Positions 1-10,454 of a stretch of 64,000 bases of DNA are shown piece by piece. How positions within the stretch are numbered: position 1 is the stretch's first letter; every line of letters begins with the position of its first letter. The DNA is from Diplonema papillatum (taxonomy: Eukaryota; Euglenozoa; Diplonemea; Diplonemida; Diplonemidae), in the NCBI GenBank assembly GCA_030068145.1, contig JAPJBO010000087.1, positions 356,300-420,299 of the forward strand. Reading direction: 5' to 3'. The notes beneath the pieces are model-generated. The model had not been told where the DNA came from. It did not search any database and saw only the letters and a list, made by a program, of their open reading frames with translations. The position numbers and the translations under genes were made by a program.

Positions 1-40
1 GGATGAGAACAAGCGGCGGGAGACGACACATGTACCAGCA

Positions 41-56
41 GGGAGCAGGAGCAGAA

Positions 57-87
<31 letters not shown>

Positions 88-112
88 AAGCAGCACAGCT
101 TTAGCAGAAGTA
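41..112. repeat. GCA/GAA-rich simple repeat
   Basis: Imperfect (GCAGAAGCAGCA)n tract just upstream of the first RepA copy. No reading frame of interest. The rest of bases 1-150 holds nothing else I recognise. Confidence 0.8.
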
Positions 113-150
113 ACAATCACAGCATCAGCAGGACCACATTTTCTGTACTT

Positions 151-1055
151 CGAGACTGGAGGTCCTATGAACATGCAATGTGAATAGCCTCTATTCGAGC
201 CAACCCGGCTTTTCTTCATGAAAAAAGTGTATTGTTTTTGGAAAGAACCGGGCAAGCTTCTTTTTTTCCTCGCAAAAGGTATGCGGGTGGCAGAGTGACC
301 GGGCGTCGGCCTTCAGGCCGGTGGGTCCGGGTTCGAACCCCGCCCATGACATTTTTCCGGTCGAAGATTGTTTTCGAGGTTTTGTTGCGTTTCCAGGTCC
401 AATGTGCCCGAAAATTGCGTTTTTGCGGAGTTTCTCAGTATCTCGCGGCATTTGGGTCACCACGGGAAACGGAGTCGGGGGGGGCCCCCCGGGGTACTGG
501 CGCCGAACTTGCCACCAGAACCCGAACTTTGCTTCGCCCGAACTTAGCTTCGCCCGAACTTTGCTTCACCCGAACTTTGCTTCGCCCGAACTTTGCTTCA
601 CCAGAACTTTGCTTCACCCGAACTTAGCTTCACCCGAACTTTGTTTCGCCCGAACTTAGCTTCACCAGAACTTTGCTTTAGGTTCGCCGAACTTAGCTTC
701 GCCCGAACTTTGTTTCGCCCGAACTTTGCTTCACCCAGAACTTAGCTTCGCCCGGACTTGTTTCGCCCGAACTTAGCTTCACCAGAACTTTGCTTCACCC
801 AGAACTTAGCTTCGCCCGGACTTGTTTCGCCCGAACTTAGCTTCGCCCGAACTTTGCTTCACCAGAACTTTGCTTCACCAGAACTTTGCTTCACCCGAAC
901 TTTGCTTCACCCGAACTTTGCTTCGCCCGAACTTTGTTTCGCCCGATCTTAGCTTCACCAGAACTTTGCTTCACGAACTTAGCTTCGCCCGAACTTTAAC
1001 TGCTGCCTCCAGTCTCGCCACGCGCCGGCCTTAGCCGAGCGCACGTACTTTATTG
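151..1055 (+). mobile_element. RepA copy 1: tRNA-headed element with inverted ends and 16-bp satellite body
   Basis: The element begins with CGAGACTGGAGG (151-162) and near its end carries the exact inverse CCTCCAGTCTCG (1006-1017). About 130 bases inside lies a tRNA-like module (283-345). From about 525 to 1000 the body is an imperfect tandem array of a 16-17 base unit, TTCGCCCGAACTTTGC and variants (TTCACC, AACTTAGC). A conserved tail ending GCACGTACTTT follows the right inverted repeat. Three more copies lie at 21270, 48570 and 61206. It has no protein. It resembles a SINE by its Pol III-like boxes and a MITE by its inverted ends. Confidence 0.8.
283..345 (+). promoter_or_regulatory. tRNA-like A box and B box inside RepA copy 1
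   Basis: TGGCAGAGTGA (288-298) fits a tRNA A box of the Leu/Ser type and GGTTCGAACCC (330-340) is a perfect B box. A CGGCC-TTCA-GGCCG hairpin sits between them. The acceptor arm pairs poorly and there is no seven-base anticodon loop, so this is a tRNA-derived internal Pol III promoter, not a working tRNA gene. The same module recurs in the other RepA copies (for example boxes at 21417-21427 and 21459-21469). Confidence 0.65.
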
Positions 1056-1620
1056 TGGTCACCCGCGGACCTCCCTCGGGTTCGTGCGGAAAGCGGTACC
1101 GGTCCCCCGGTGAAAGAAACAACCGCCGCCGACATATGATTTAAGAGGGGTGCCACCGGGATGGGTTCTTCATCCGCAGCAGCAACGTCGTGTTGCACAG
1201 CTTGTGCGGCCCGAATATTCGTAGGGGAAGTATACCGTGGCTCACGTCCTCATCCCAGAGACCACGCGTGTGGCGGAAAATGCTACGCTTCGCAATGTGT
1301 ACCTGCTGCCGCGAAAAGAGTGCCATTGGCTGCCCCTTTTAAGTGGTTTTATACACCAAAACCCTATTTGTCGACGGTATGCGCCCCTTTCAACTGTTTT
1401 ATACGCCAGAAACCTATTTGTAGACGGTACCTGCCCCTATTTTCCCCAGTAGAAATTGCCGGGAAAATAAGGAATTCTGCGGGAGAACAAGGATTTTGCG
1501 GGGAAAGTTTAGCTATTTTTGCAGCCCGAGGGAAAGGAGGGGAAAAAATCATGTCCGAGGGATAATATGCACCCTGACACCGGTAAAATGTTTGTTTTTT
1601 ACCTCAAGCTGTTTTTTGTA
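1056..1620. other. Spacer without a recognised gene
   Basis: Contains a local duplication of about 60 bases (around 1335-1385 and 1390-1445, the CCTATTTGT.GACGGTA phrase). Open frames here are short and unlike any family I know. Confidence 0.6.
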
Positions 1621-2224
1621 CATAAGCGCCAGCTTGAAAGGAAATACTCGACGATGCTGCCCGACAAAGAACAGAAGGGATCCCAAGTGCTGTAACTACC
1701 GAACCACGTGTTGAACGGACGTGAGGTCATGCGGGTCTACCCCTACACGACAAATCACACAAACACAACAGGTCAAAGTGCTGAGTGAGAAAACAACACA
1801 CGGTGGTGTAAGCGAAGAACAAACCGTGGAGTGTCCGTAGAGCTGATGGTAGACAACCTACCGGCGGTTCATTGCCTCAACAAGGGCCACTCGAAAAATT
1901 ACGCGGCGAACATACTGTCGCGCATTTTTGATCTGACCCGAGAGTACGGATTTGAGCTCGCGGCTACGTGGGTGCCGACCCACGAACAAAGGGCGGTTGA
2001 GTACATTCGGGGTACCCAGGCGAAAGAGAACGCGACGGTTGCCGAAGGAGGAAGATCTCTCGCCTCCTCCGGATCTGACTCCTTGAAAAGCCACTGCGTG
2101 GTCCCTGGGGGTCCTGGATGGTGTAAGCGAAGAACAAATCAGATTGTGTTTGTATTGGATTTGCCCCTTACCTCTATATTTCCTCCCTTCCATTCGGAGT
2201 CAATGCAGCAACGTCGAGTATTTT
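1621..2224 (-). mobile_element. RepB copy 1, interrupted by a retroelement fragment
   Basis: RepB is a short element of about 290 bases. On the + strand it starts with ATAAGCGCCAGCTTGAAAGG and ends CTACGTCGAGTATTT. GGAAATGCTCGACG near one end and the inverse of CGTCGAGTATTTC at the other form inverted repeats. Read on the minus strand it finishes in a short A run (CGCTTATGTAAAA), so minus is taken as sense. This copy is split by a 296-base insert (1824-2119). Confidence 0.75.
1824..2119 (+). mobile_element. Fossil RNase H fragment of a tyrosine-recombinase-type retroelement
   Basis: The translated segment resembles the RNase H region of DIRS/VIPER-class retroelements. It is a short relic of the whole element. 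It sits inside RepB copy 1, and the 19 bases GGTGTAAGCGAAGAACAAA occur on both sides (1805-1823 and 2120-2138), as a long target duplication or repair scar would leave. It is clearly broken and isolated from other parts of such an element. Confidence 0.55.
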
Positions 2225-3725
2225 GCGACAACCAATTTCTGCTTCCCTGGAGACAGTATTTTGTTACAGCTAAAAAGAACGTTGGCAGCGGTTTAACCAG
2301 AACACACGTAGGTTAAATCGCACAAACAAAAATAATTGCTCGTGTTATGGCTTGTGAGTTCAAGGCCGTGGATTATGCGCGCATTTCAGTGAAGTTCCAC
2401 CAGTTCTCGTTCTCTTCGTCGCCACGCTGCGTTCAGCTTCGCCTTGCAACCACGAACCGAGCCGAAAGGATTGAGAAATGAAGCATGCACCATTACAGCG
2501 ATGGTGCATGCTTCTCGTGCCTTTGCTTCTCACCTTCAGCTTCATCATCAAACGGAGGTGTCTTTCCTTCAGCGTTGTTCCGAAGTGCTGGCAGTGGCAG
2601 CTTCCAAAACATGGAGTAGTAGGACCAGATGAAGCTCATTTTGAAGTTCTCATCGTTGTGCAGTGGCGGAAAACCAGCGAGTACTCTTGTTCAGTCGGCT
2701 GGCGGCGCATCGTTGTCTTTGGGTACATTTTATCTTGGTTCTGATGAAGTCCACGAACTTGTCCCACACTTGCGTGTACCGTACCCGCTACCCCCCCCGT
2801 ACCCCCTTTTGTGCAAAAATCCGCTGGGGCGTGACATACTCAAGGGAGGTGACATACTTAAGGGTTTGCAGAGGTCATCTGAGCCTCGGCTGGGGGGGAA
2901 ACGTCCTTAGCAGCCCTTCTAGGACACGACCGACCAGAGACAGAACGCTGGGCCCATGGCAAGGTACCAGATGCTGAAAGACCCGCCCCTCTGCCCTGTT
3001 CACTCGCCGTTGCTAGGAGCATCGCTGTTGCTTTCTTTTCCTGCGCTGAGTGACATGCTTAAGTTTAGCGCGTAGATCTTCAACAGCTGAGGTCGGTGAG
3101 AGTTTCAGGATTCCAACCCCAGTTCCTCAGGACCCCCTGCCGGCAGATCCTGCCGACGCGCTGGACCTCAACGCAACAAGCTCGAACGACTGGGCATAAC
3201 GTGCCGCAGGCCGAACCAATGTGCCACATTGACGATCGGACGCGTACAAAGCAGACCAGGCACGAACGTGAAGAGAGTGATGATTGAACCGTTGCGCAAA
3301 GCAGTGGCATGAATGACGTAAGTGATATGTGATTGTCATCATACGTGATCCACTGCTCTCCTGCAGACAAAATGGCCGCTGTGTCTAGGCCGCTGCTTCC
3401 GGCTCAGAATTCGCTCAAATTTCTGCATTGCACGCCCCTCAGGTTGCAAGTGCAAGACACTTGAAACAATTTTACAAACTTTGTGCACAGTCCGTACACT
3501 TCAGCAAATCGTGTTGGCAGAATGAGAACATTGCGAGGTCTGGATGTGTTTCGAAGTAGGCCGTTCCATCAGTTGAGCCACCGGGAACAAGCCGAACAAT
3601 CCACTCTCAACCCCCAACCGCCAGCATTATGTACTTGATGCGACGCGGAACATGTGCTGACAGCGCCGCTTGGCGAAAAGAGGACCACAAAAGTGGCAAA
3701 TCAACCGGTCGGGGGGTGCTTAGCA
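2225..3725. other. Spacer with one strong hairpin
   Basis: No gene recognised. A perfect 14-bp inverted repeat lies at 2480-2493 and 2501-2514 (GAAGCATGCACCAT and its inverse) with a seven-base loop. The rest is unique-looking sequence with only short frames. Confidence 0.6.
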
Positions 3726-3972
3726 GCCCAATGGCCTGATGGCTGAGTGCACACCTAAGCAGGGCGGCATCCTCGTGTTGTAGCCGTGTTGTCTATAAGG
3801 CTTCGTGGGGGCCTGGTCAACCACCTCATCACAATAGGCGCAAACTTTCTCGACAGTGATTGGACAGCGGGATGCCGGGGGCGGGTCTCCATGAAGAAGA
3901 GAATTGCAAAGCAAGACCTGCCCCCTGCGCCTGCTGTCTCCGGCTGCTTCGGCAGACGACACATACTACTTA
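3726..3972 (-). repeat. RepD copy 1
   Basis: RepD reads TATGTGTCGTCTGCCGAAGC at its start and in full copies ends near CTTGACCTGACACAGCTGCC. This copy is inverted and truncated. Other copies lie at 31499 and 39795. The starts of those two are attached to TAG repeats. Confidence 0.7.
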
Positions 3973-4640
3973 GGTAAATTACCCTTCGGTATTTGCAGAT
4001 CGTCACTTCGCAATACGCGACACTGCGCAAAGGCGTGCAACCCACGACTCGATCACCCTCAGAGAGTTGCGATTGGTTTCTTGGATTGGCATTGTGTTGG
4101 AACCTTCAGCAGCATCCCCTGCTTCGCAGAAGTTCGAGCCAGCACGTAGCTGATCTCCTCTCGTCATGAAAAGGACGCATCCAGTTTTCTTGGACCTGGG
4201 TTCGGAAACTGGACCCGGCGAACAAGTAGCTGGGTCCGGTATATCCTGCTACTTCTGCCTGCTCAACACTCTTGCTTTCCCTTTAGCATCAGAACAGCGG
4301 CTGTGGAAACGAGGTGTAAAAGAGCCCCAGACCCCTTGTGAAGACTGGCAGACCCATTTCGTAGGCAGTTCCGTATATATGCGTCCCAGGGGGTGAGGAG
4401 ACACACGGGTAAGACGGCGGAAGCTGGCCGCCCGCCAGTTCTTCTCGGAGCTCCATCCTTTACGACCAGTTCTCCGGACCCAAGAACTCGCAGATTGTAA
4501 ATCGTATTGATGTTCGAGGACAAAGAACCCAGCCGTGCATGCTGACACCGGCCACGCTGCCTCCCCCCTTCCTGCAGCATCGGCCACACACTGCTTCAGC
4601 AGCACCGGCCACAAAGATGCCACCTGGGCACACAAAGATG
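3973..4640. other. Spacer without a recognised gene
   Basis: Only weak open frames in all six frames; nothing in it matches a family I know. Confidence 0.5.
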
Positions 4641-4795
4641 GCACTTGGACCTGGGTTCAGAAACTGGACCGCTGGATTACACGAATACACGGATGGCGCA
4701 TAGGCACAAGTGACAGTAAACAGAAAAGTAAAAGCGACCCGAAGTTCGAAGAACACTGTAAACACACTCACCCACCAGACCCTGCTCTAACTGCC

Positions 4796-4965
4796 ATGCA
4801 CACGCCCCGGAGCCCTCAGGACGCGCCGACGGCGGCAAGGGCCCGGAGGAAGTACCACGCGAGGAGCGGCGTCTGCAAGCTGCCGACTTCGCTGATGGGC
4901 CGCAGCCCGCGGACGTGCTGCGAGGCGAAGCAGGCCGCTGCACCTGCTGCTGTCCCCTGTACTAC
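4796..4965 (+). pseudogene. Truncated copy of the start of the downstream PG-rich gene
   Basis: Nearly identical to 5276-5440, the start of the PG-rich gene's first exon, beginning at the same ATG context. The homology then breaks off. Flanking sequence is also duplicated: the block around 4695-4795 (AAGTGACAGTAAACAGAAA) recurs at 5037-5122. This is a truncated tandem duplicate and cannot encode the whole protein. Confidence 0.7.
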
Positions 4966-5275
4966 TTTCACTAGGAAGTGGACCTGGTGTCGGTCGCAAA
5001 AGCGACACACGAGATTACACGGATGGCGCATCGACACAAGTGACAGTAAACAGAAAGGTAAAAGCGACCCGAAGTTCGAAGAACACCGTTAACACACTCG
5101 CCCACCAGACCCTGCTCTAACTGCAGAAACAAAGAAAACCCCCTCCCGTCCCACAAGTCGATTCGGGACTTCAGAAACCCGACCGCTTAGCACAAGAAAC
5201 AGTCCAAAGGCAATGGAATGTGAGGGGCAGGGAGGCGGGACAGCGATGACGGGAGGCTTCACAGGCGCGGTGTCC

Positions 5276-7037
5276 ATGCACACGCCCCGGAGCCCTCAGG
5301 ACGCGCCGACGGCGGCAAGGGCCCGGCGGAAGTACCACGCGAGGAGCGGCGTCTGCAAACTGCCGACTTCGCTGATGGGCCGCAGCCCGCGGACGTGCTG
5401 CGAGACGAAGCAGGCGGCGCCGGACCCGCTGCACCTGCCGTTGTTCTCGTCGTTCGCGAAGTCCTCCGTCTCGTGGAGCTCGCGGAACGAGTCGTCGACC
5501 CCCTCCGCCAACATTCCCCTGTCCGACCTCCGGCCGTGCGACATCCGCAAGCAAATGCACAACTTTGTGACCCCCACGAGAGACACGGGGATGTCCAACA
5601 AGGAGGACCAGAGCAAGGTAGCGCTTCCCCCTATCTTCTGCGTGGCTTCAGATCGACATCTAAGTGGTATCTCAAATACTAGTTGTCGACAACGAACAAG
5701 TAAAATAATTGAGCAAATCTGCATGCCTTCTGCATGCAGATCCTGCAGGGAATGGAGAGCTAAAGCTGAGACTTCTTTGAGTTTGTGCTGCCCACGTTTG
5801 TGATTGAGTCAGAAGCCCTGACCCCTCGCTTTGGAAATACTCGACGTAGCTGCTGCTTCGACTCCGAATGGAAGGTAGGATATCACGAGGTAGGGGCGAA
5901 TACAATACAAGCACAGTCTGATTTGTTCTTCGCTTGCACCACTGTTTTCTCACTCAGGACTTTGAGCTGCTGTGTCTGCGCATCTTGTCATGTAGGGGTA
6001 GACCCGCATGACCTCACGTCCGTTCAACACGTGGTTCGGTAGTTACAGCACTTGGAATCCCTTCTGTTCTGTGTCTGGCAGGTCGAGCATTTCCTTCCCA
6101 GGTGGCGCTTATGTAAAACAAGCATACAAGACGGCAGAAGCCGTTCGAATCTTGTGCTGCTCATATTCTGAGTGAGTCGGAGGACTGAACGGAAGCAAAA
6201 GACAGCCCCCTGCCCTGCCAGAAAATGGGTTGCCGTGTGCACCAATGTAATGTAGTGCTCCTCGTGAGTTCAATGAAAATAACGCTGGCTTCCGCATTGA
6301 TGATGGTGTTGAACAGCACCTCAACCACTCAGCCGGGTCCGGGTGCATACACCATCAGCGGCTCCTTCGAGGTGGCGTCAAGATCAGACCTGCGGTGCAA
6401 CATCTTCAACTCAACTCGGTATGCCACGCACATTTTCGTTAGTACTTTTGCACCGGCGGGGCTTTCCATAGCGACTTCCGGCACAACAAGACCCCGCGTT
6501 TAATTTGGACGAGACCGCCAAAACGCGCTGCAGAGTGTTATTCCCATCAGGCAAAAAGAGCAGGGCCTGTGTGCGGAACCTTGCGTCTAAAGCATTAGAC
6601 GACTGACACACATGCACAATGGTAGGGGCAAACACGTCTCGTCATGTAAAGACACGCTTGCTCGCGCGGAACTTTGTATTTCAAGCACCAGAGTGACACA
6701 CATACACCATGGTAGGGGCAAACACGTCTCGTCATGCAAAGGCACGCTTGCCCTGTCCTCAAGGCTGGGCGCAAGCTGCGAGACGCTGAGTGGAGGACCG
6801 GGCATGTATAATCCGCAAAAGGTGACGATGTACCCGACGTCGCACCGGTCGAAGCGCCTCGACGGGTTTCCGCCGGGCACGCTGGACAGGTCTGCATGGA
6901 TCCGCAGCGGGTTGGGGGCGACCCAGCTGGCACCGCACGCGTACTGCAGCAACTGCGTCTCGTGGAGCCGGCCTTCGTTCAACAAGATGCTCCGGCAGCA
7001 GCAGCTGGCGGCTTTCGGTGCGTCCAAGTCCGGCTGA
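5276..7037 (+). CDS. Sperm-tail PG-rich repeat (SHIPPO/STPGR-like) protein, three exons
   Basis: Predicted exons are 5276-5617, 6333-6418 and 6776-7037. The joins keep frame (phase 0, then phase 2) and use donors GTAGCG and GTATGC with AG acceptors, giving about 229 residues. Residues 115-120 read PGPGAY directly after the first junction, and residues 149-156 read GGPGMYNP. These are the repeat signature of SHIPPO/STPGR proteins, which line microtubules in flagella and axonemes. The N-terminal 114 residues are basic and serine-rich and match nothing I know. Intron 1 (715 bases) contains RepB copy 2. Intron 2 contains a duplicated block of about 100 bases ending GTCTCGTCATG. The last exon is followed by partial copies of itself. 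The family call rests on two short motifs, and the exon structure is inferred rather than shown by transcripts. Confidence 0.55.
5717..5741. other. Intronic hairpin
   Basis: ATCTGCATGC (5717-5726) and its exact inverse (5732-5741) flank a five-base loop in intron 1 of the PG-rich gene. Confidence 0.7.
5832..6116 (+). mobile_element. RepB copy 2, complete, in an intron
   Basis: Opposite orientation to copy 1, running from GGAAATACTCGACGTAGC to GGCGCTTATGTAAAA, so the A-tail is at the right end. It lies wholly inside intron 1 of the PG-rich gene, which means it is removed if the predicted splice is used. Confidence 0.75.
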
Positions 7038-7149
7038 AACACGTGGAAATGCCCAGCCCAAGAACGGGTCGGGTGGTGCGTAGTGCAGCAAACCGCGCCT
7101 GGTGGAGGTTCCACAACATGCAACGACAGCAGCAACTCTGCGTGTAAAC

Positions 7150-7590
7150 ACGCAGAAATTCCCCACCCGCCATTGGAATGATCGATGTATACTGCAGCAA
7201 CTGCGTCTCGTGGAGCCGCCCTTCGTTCAACAAGATGCTTCGGTAGCAGCAGCTGGCGGCTTTCGGTGCGTCCAAGTCCGGCTGAAACACGCGGAAGTGC
7301 CCAACCCAAGCACGCGTAGTGCAGCAAACCGCGCCTGGCGACAGCAGCAGCTCTGCGTGTAAACACGCAGAAAAATTCCCCACCCGCCATTGGAATGATC
7401 GATGTGTACTGCAGCAACTGCGTCTCGTGGAGCCGCCCTTCGTTCAACAAGATGCGTCGGTAGCAGCAGCTGGCGGCTTTCGGTGCGTCCAAGTCCGGCT
7501 GAAACACGCGGAAGTGCCCAGCCCAAGCACGGGTCGGGTGGTGCGTAGTGCAGCAAACCGTGCCTGGTGGAGTCAGCCTGCCGGTGACGG
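7150..7590 (+). pseudogene. Tandem partial copies of the last exon of the PG-rich gene
   Basis: The block containing CTGCAGCAACTGCGTCTCGT (6939 in the true exon) recurs at about 7189 and 7408, at spacings of about 250 and 219 bases. Each copy covers the final 90-110 coding bases plus 3' flank. The second copy has a stop where the original has a glutamine codon (GGTAGCAGC for GGCAGCAGC). A more decayed copy lies at 8515-8720. Confidence 0.7.
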
Positions 7591-7704
7591 GGCCGCGGCC
7601 TGCACCGCCCCTCCGACGGAACGACCTGCGCCCGCCTGTGAAGTACGTGGCAGTAGTGAGGCGACCGGAAACTCCTCGGAGAGATGGTCCCTGCACTCCA
7701 ACTC
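7590..7704 (+). repeat. RepI copy 1
   Basis: A dispersed block that ends CTCGGAGAGATGGTCCCTGC then ACTCGTCTCT and runs into a CT microsatellite. Copies at 9130, 32985, 47030 and 50040 show the same link between the block and CT repeats. Confidence 0.65.
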
Positions 7705-7829
<125 letters not shown>

Positions 7830-8037
7830 AACTTCTTACCTCGGGCTTATTTCGGACCGGCCGCGTTGCTGCCCTCAAACCTCGCACTCGTGTGCTTGCT
7901 AACAAGAAAGATAAACGGCAAACCAAGCTAGACCACTAAACTGCACTACTTGTGCCACGAAAGATACAAATCCCGATACCATGCCGCATAAAGAACATGA
8001 GTCTGCAAAATAAACCGCCCGAACAGTACAGTTTTTT

Positions 8038-8330
8038 TACATAAGCGCCAGCTTGAAAGGAAATGCTCGACGATGCTGCCCGACAAAGAACAGAAGGGAT
8101 CCCAAGTGCTGTAACTACCGAACCACGTGTTGAACGGACGTGAGGTCATGCGGGTCTACCCCTACACGACAAATCACACAAACACAACAGGTCAAAAAAT
8201 CCTGAGTGAGAAAACAACACACGGTGGTGTAAGCGAAGAACAAATCAGATTGTGTTTGTATTGTATTTGCCCCTTACCTCTATATTTCCCCCCTTCCATT
8301 CGGAGTCGAAGCAGCTACGTCGAGTATTTC
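8038..8330 (-). mobile_element. RepB copy 3, near full length
   Basis: A clean reference copy of RepB. A T run and ATAAGCGCCAGC lie at the left and TACGTCGAGTATTTC at the right. Read on the minus strand it ends TATGTAAAAAAA. Confidence 0.8.
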
Positions 8331-8514
8331 GGGAGGGGAGTTGCTGTTTTTTCGTACTTGACCAACAGGTTCACCCCCCCGCACGCCAAGTCCGCCCTTC
8401 GGTATAAGTTCGTCCAGAACTTCACTCACTTCGTTCACGAAGTTCTTGATCCCTCTCTCTCTCTCTCTCAGCCTTTTTTCCACACCATGCAACGACAGCT
8501 GCAACTCTGCGAGT

Positions 8515-8720
8515 AAACACGCAGAAATGCCCCACCCGTGATTGGGATGTTGATGTACTGCAACAACTGCGTCTCGTGGAGACGGCCTTCCTCCAACAAA
8601 GATGCTCCGGCGGCAGCAGCTGGCGGCGTTCATGGTTGATGTGTACTGCAAAAACTGCGTCTCGTGGAGTCGGCCTTCTTTCCACAATATGCCTCAGCAG
8701 CAGCGATTCTGCGTGCAGAC
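8515..8720 (+). pseudogene. Decayed copies of the PG-rich gene's last exon
   Basis: Two overlapping diverged stretches (around 8554 and 8642) retain CTGCGTCTCGTGGAG and AAGATGCTCCGGC from the exon at 6939-7000. No coding capacity is left. Confidence 0.55.
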
Positions 8721-9129
8721 ACTCAGATATGCCCCGCTCGCTGGGATGATGGATGCGTTTTGCTGGCTCCTACCGCCGCGAAAAAACTTCCCTGTCCGCT
8801 GGATGGAAGGGGCACTTCCCACCTTGCTTCCGCACAAAATGTGCGCAGGTTGTAGGGCATCCCCTTCATTTTGGCCAGGACTGTAAACGTGTTCTGTACG
8901 ACGCCTTTTGTTTCTTCACGCCCGCCCGCGGCGCGAACAAAGAACGAAAACACAACGAAAATGTTCGAGGGAATAATCGGCCGTTCTTTTGCCAAAGAGG
9001 GGTTTTCCGTCAAACTAAGCGGGGAAGGCTTGCCCTCCTGACTCTCCACCTACCTCCACTGCTTCTCTTTTATCCAAACGGTGGCCAGTTGGAGAGTGTG
9101 ATCACTGCTCTCCTTTCCAGGCGTGCTTC
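8721..9129. other. Spacer without a recognised gene
   Basis: Short frames only; no family similarity seen. Confidence 0.5.
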
Positions 9130-9330
9130 TTCTGACCGACGTGACTACGATGAGCAGCATACTGACTGTACCACCATCGACGCAATCATCATCTATGACA
9201 GGACCGCGGCTCGCACTGCGCCTACGACGTAACGACTTGCGCCCAGCACGGGACAGTAGTGGGCCGACCGGATACTCCCCGGAGAGATGGTCCCCGCAAC
9301 TCGTCTCTCTCCCTCTCTCTCTCTTTCCTT
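9130..9330 (+). repeat. RepI copy 2 with a short CT tract
   Basis: Longer version of RepI: ACCACCATCGACGCAATCAT through CCGGAGAGATGGTCCC to CTCTCTCTC. Shared upstream sequence with the copy at 47030 shows the repeat is about 180 bases plus CT. Confidence 0.6.
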
Positions 9331-9730
9331 CGGCCTACCCGTTGTACCATACACGTCCTCCTGCTCGCTTCACCCACTGCTGCCTCCTTGTCTTGTGCCA
9401 GCGGAATTCGTCCACCCGTTTTCTTTGCTGAAATCTGAATGCTTCCTCTTTTTCCTCCGCCTTCTGCAAAACTGTTCAACGGCGTGCACTTCCCGCCGCA
9501 CGGAGGGTATCTCTCGGATTGACGCGCTCGAGTTGGGTCGTAGAGAACTGTGGCTGGGGCAGCCCACGTATCACGCACAACGTCAAAAAATAGCGGTGTC
9601 TCAAACTTACTGTGAATTTCGCTAGTTTTCGAGTGCAGAATAACACGAAAAGCCTCCAGGCAAAAAACCCGTTTTCACATTTCTTCGTTGGAAAGCCTTG
9701 CGAAGGGGGCTCGGAAGGATGACAACGCAC
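9331..9730. other. Spacer without a recognised gene
   Basis: Nothing recognised on either strand. Confidence 0.5.
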
Positions 9731-9734
9731 ACAT

Positions 9735-9810
9735 GATAGAGTGCTGGGAGGCGCTGAAGCATTGCGTAACAGCTAATGCAGATCAAGTCCAACCCGGCGA
9801 TAGCATACTA
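9735..9810 (+). pseudogene. Copy of the 5' end of the SWIM-domain gene
   Basis: Repeats the phrase GTGCTGGGAGGCGCTGAAGC that opens the gene at 10455, then diverges after about 20 codons. Confidence 0.6.
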
Positions 9811-9925
9811 TTATTGAGTGCTCAGCTCGCTGACACCACAAGCATGTGCTACACCGACATCACAACTAAACAAAAGACAGCAATCTGTATGCCCATACAA
9901 GGATCGTCGGAAACACACGAAAGCT

Positions 9926-10072
9926 GGCTAGCCATAACCCATAACGAAAGCGTGCACCAAATGCACAACCCACAACCATATCGCCCTTTCTTGCTCTAAG
10001 AGAACCCATTTACCAACGGTCACACGGAGACCCTAAAACCCCGGAATTTTCAAGCGAACTTTAACTCTAAAA
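9926..10072 (+). repeat. RepF copy 1 (right end)
   Basis: RepF ends with a conserved tail: CTCTAAGAGAACCCATT, CGGTCACACGGAGACCC, TCAAGCGAACTTTAACTC. Copies lie at 34290, 40860 and 52334. Confidence 0.7.
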
Positions 10073-10091
10073 GAACACGCTGTGCCCAAAG

Positions 10092-10200
10092 ACTCCTGGA
10101 ACTTCCAGAACCAAGACGATGCACACTATAACGTGCTGGGAGGCGCTGAAGCCGTGCGTACCAGCTAATGCACATCAAGTCCAGCCCGAGGTACGAGATG
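10092..10200 (+). pseudogene. Second copy of the 5' end of the SWIM-domain gene, with leader
   Basis: CTCCTGGAACTTCCAGAACC followed by an ATG and GTGCTGGGAGGCGCTGAAGC mirrors 10430-10490, so the duplication includes sequence upstream of the start codon. Coding similarity then fades. Confidence 0.65.
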
Positions 10201-10454
10201 CACAGTGCACCCTTCCCCCGTTCAAGAGCGAAACCTGAGACGAAGAACGAGTGAAAAAATGCAGGGGGCTAGTCCCTCAAGGTTTTCATACCCCACTTTG
10301 AGAGCCGTACACTCCCCTTTTTTACCCTTTTCTATTTTTGCATAGTCTTTGCACCAGGATCGTCGGAAACACACAAAAGAACACGCTGCGCAAAAAAAAA
10401 AAAGGATAGTCTCTACGACCGAAGGTCTCCTGGAAACTTCCAGAACCCAAGGCA

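Noticed and set aside
141-151. TTTCTGTACTT resembling the end of a spliced-leader exon
   Set aside because: Only 11 bases match from memory and the rest of a spliced-leader gene is absent. RepA's tail GTACTTTATTG near 1050 is similarly short.
283-345. A functional tRNA gene
   Set aside because: The A and B boxes are good, but the acceptor stem and anticodon loop do not form and the module sits in four dispersed repeats.
6587-7696. A 369-codon open frame on the minus strand
   Set aside because: It is the antisense shadow of the PG-rich gene's last exon and its tandem copies. Its repeating protein pattern follows the DNA repeat.
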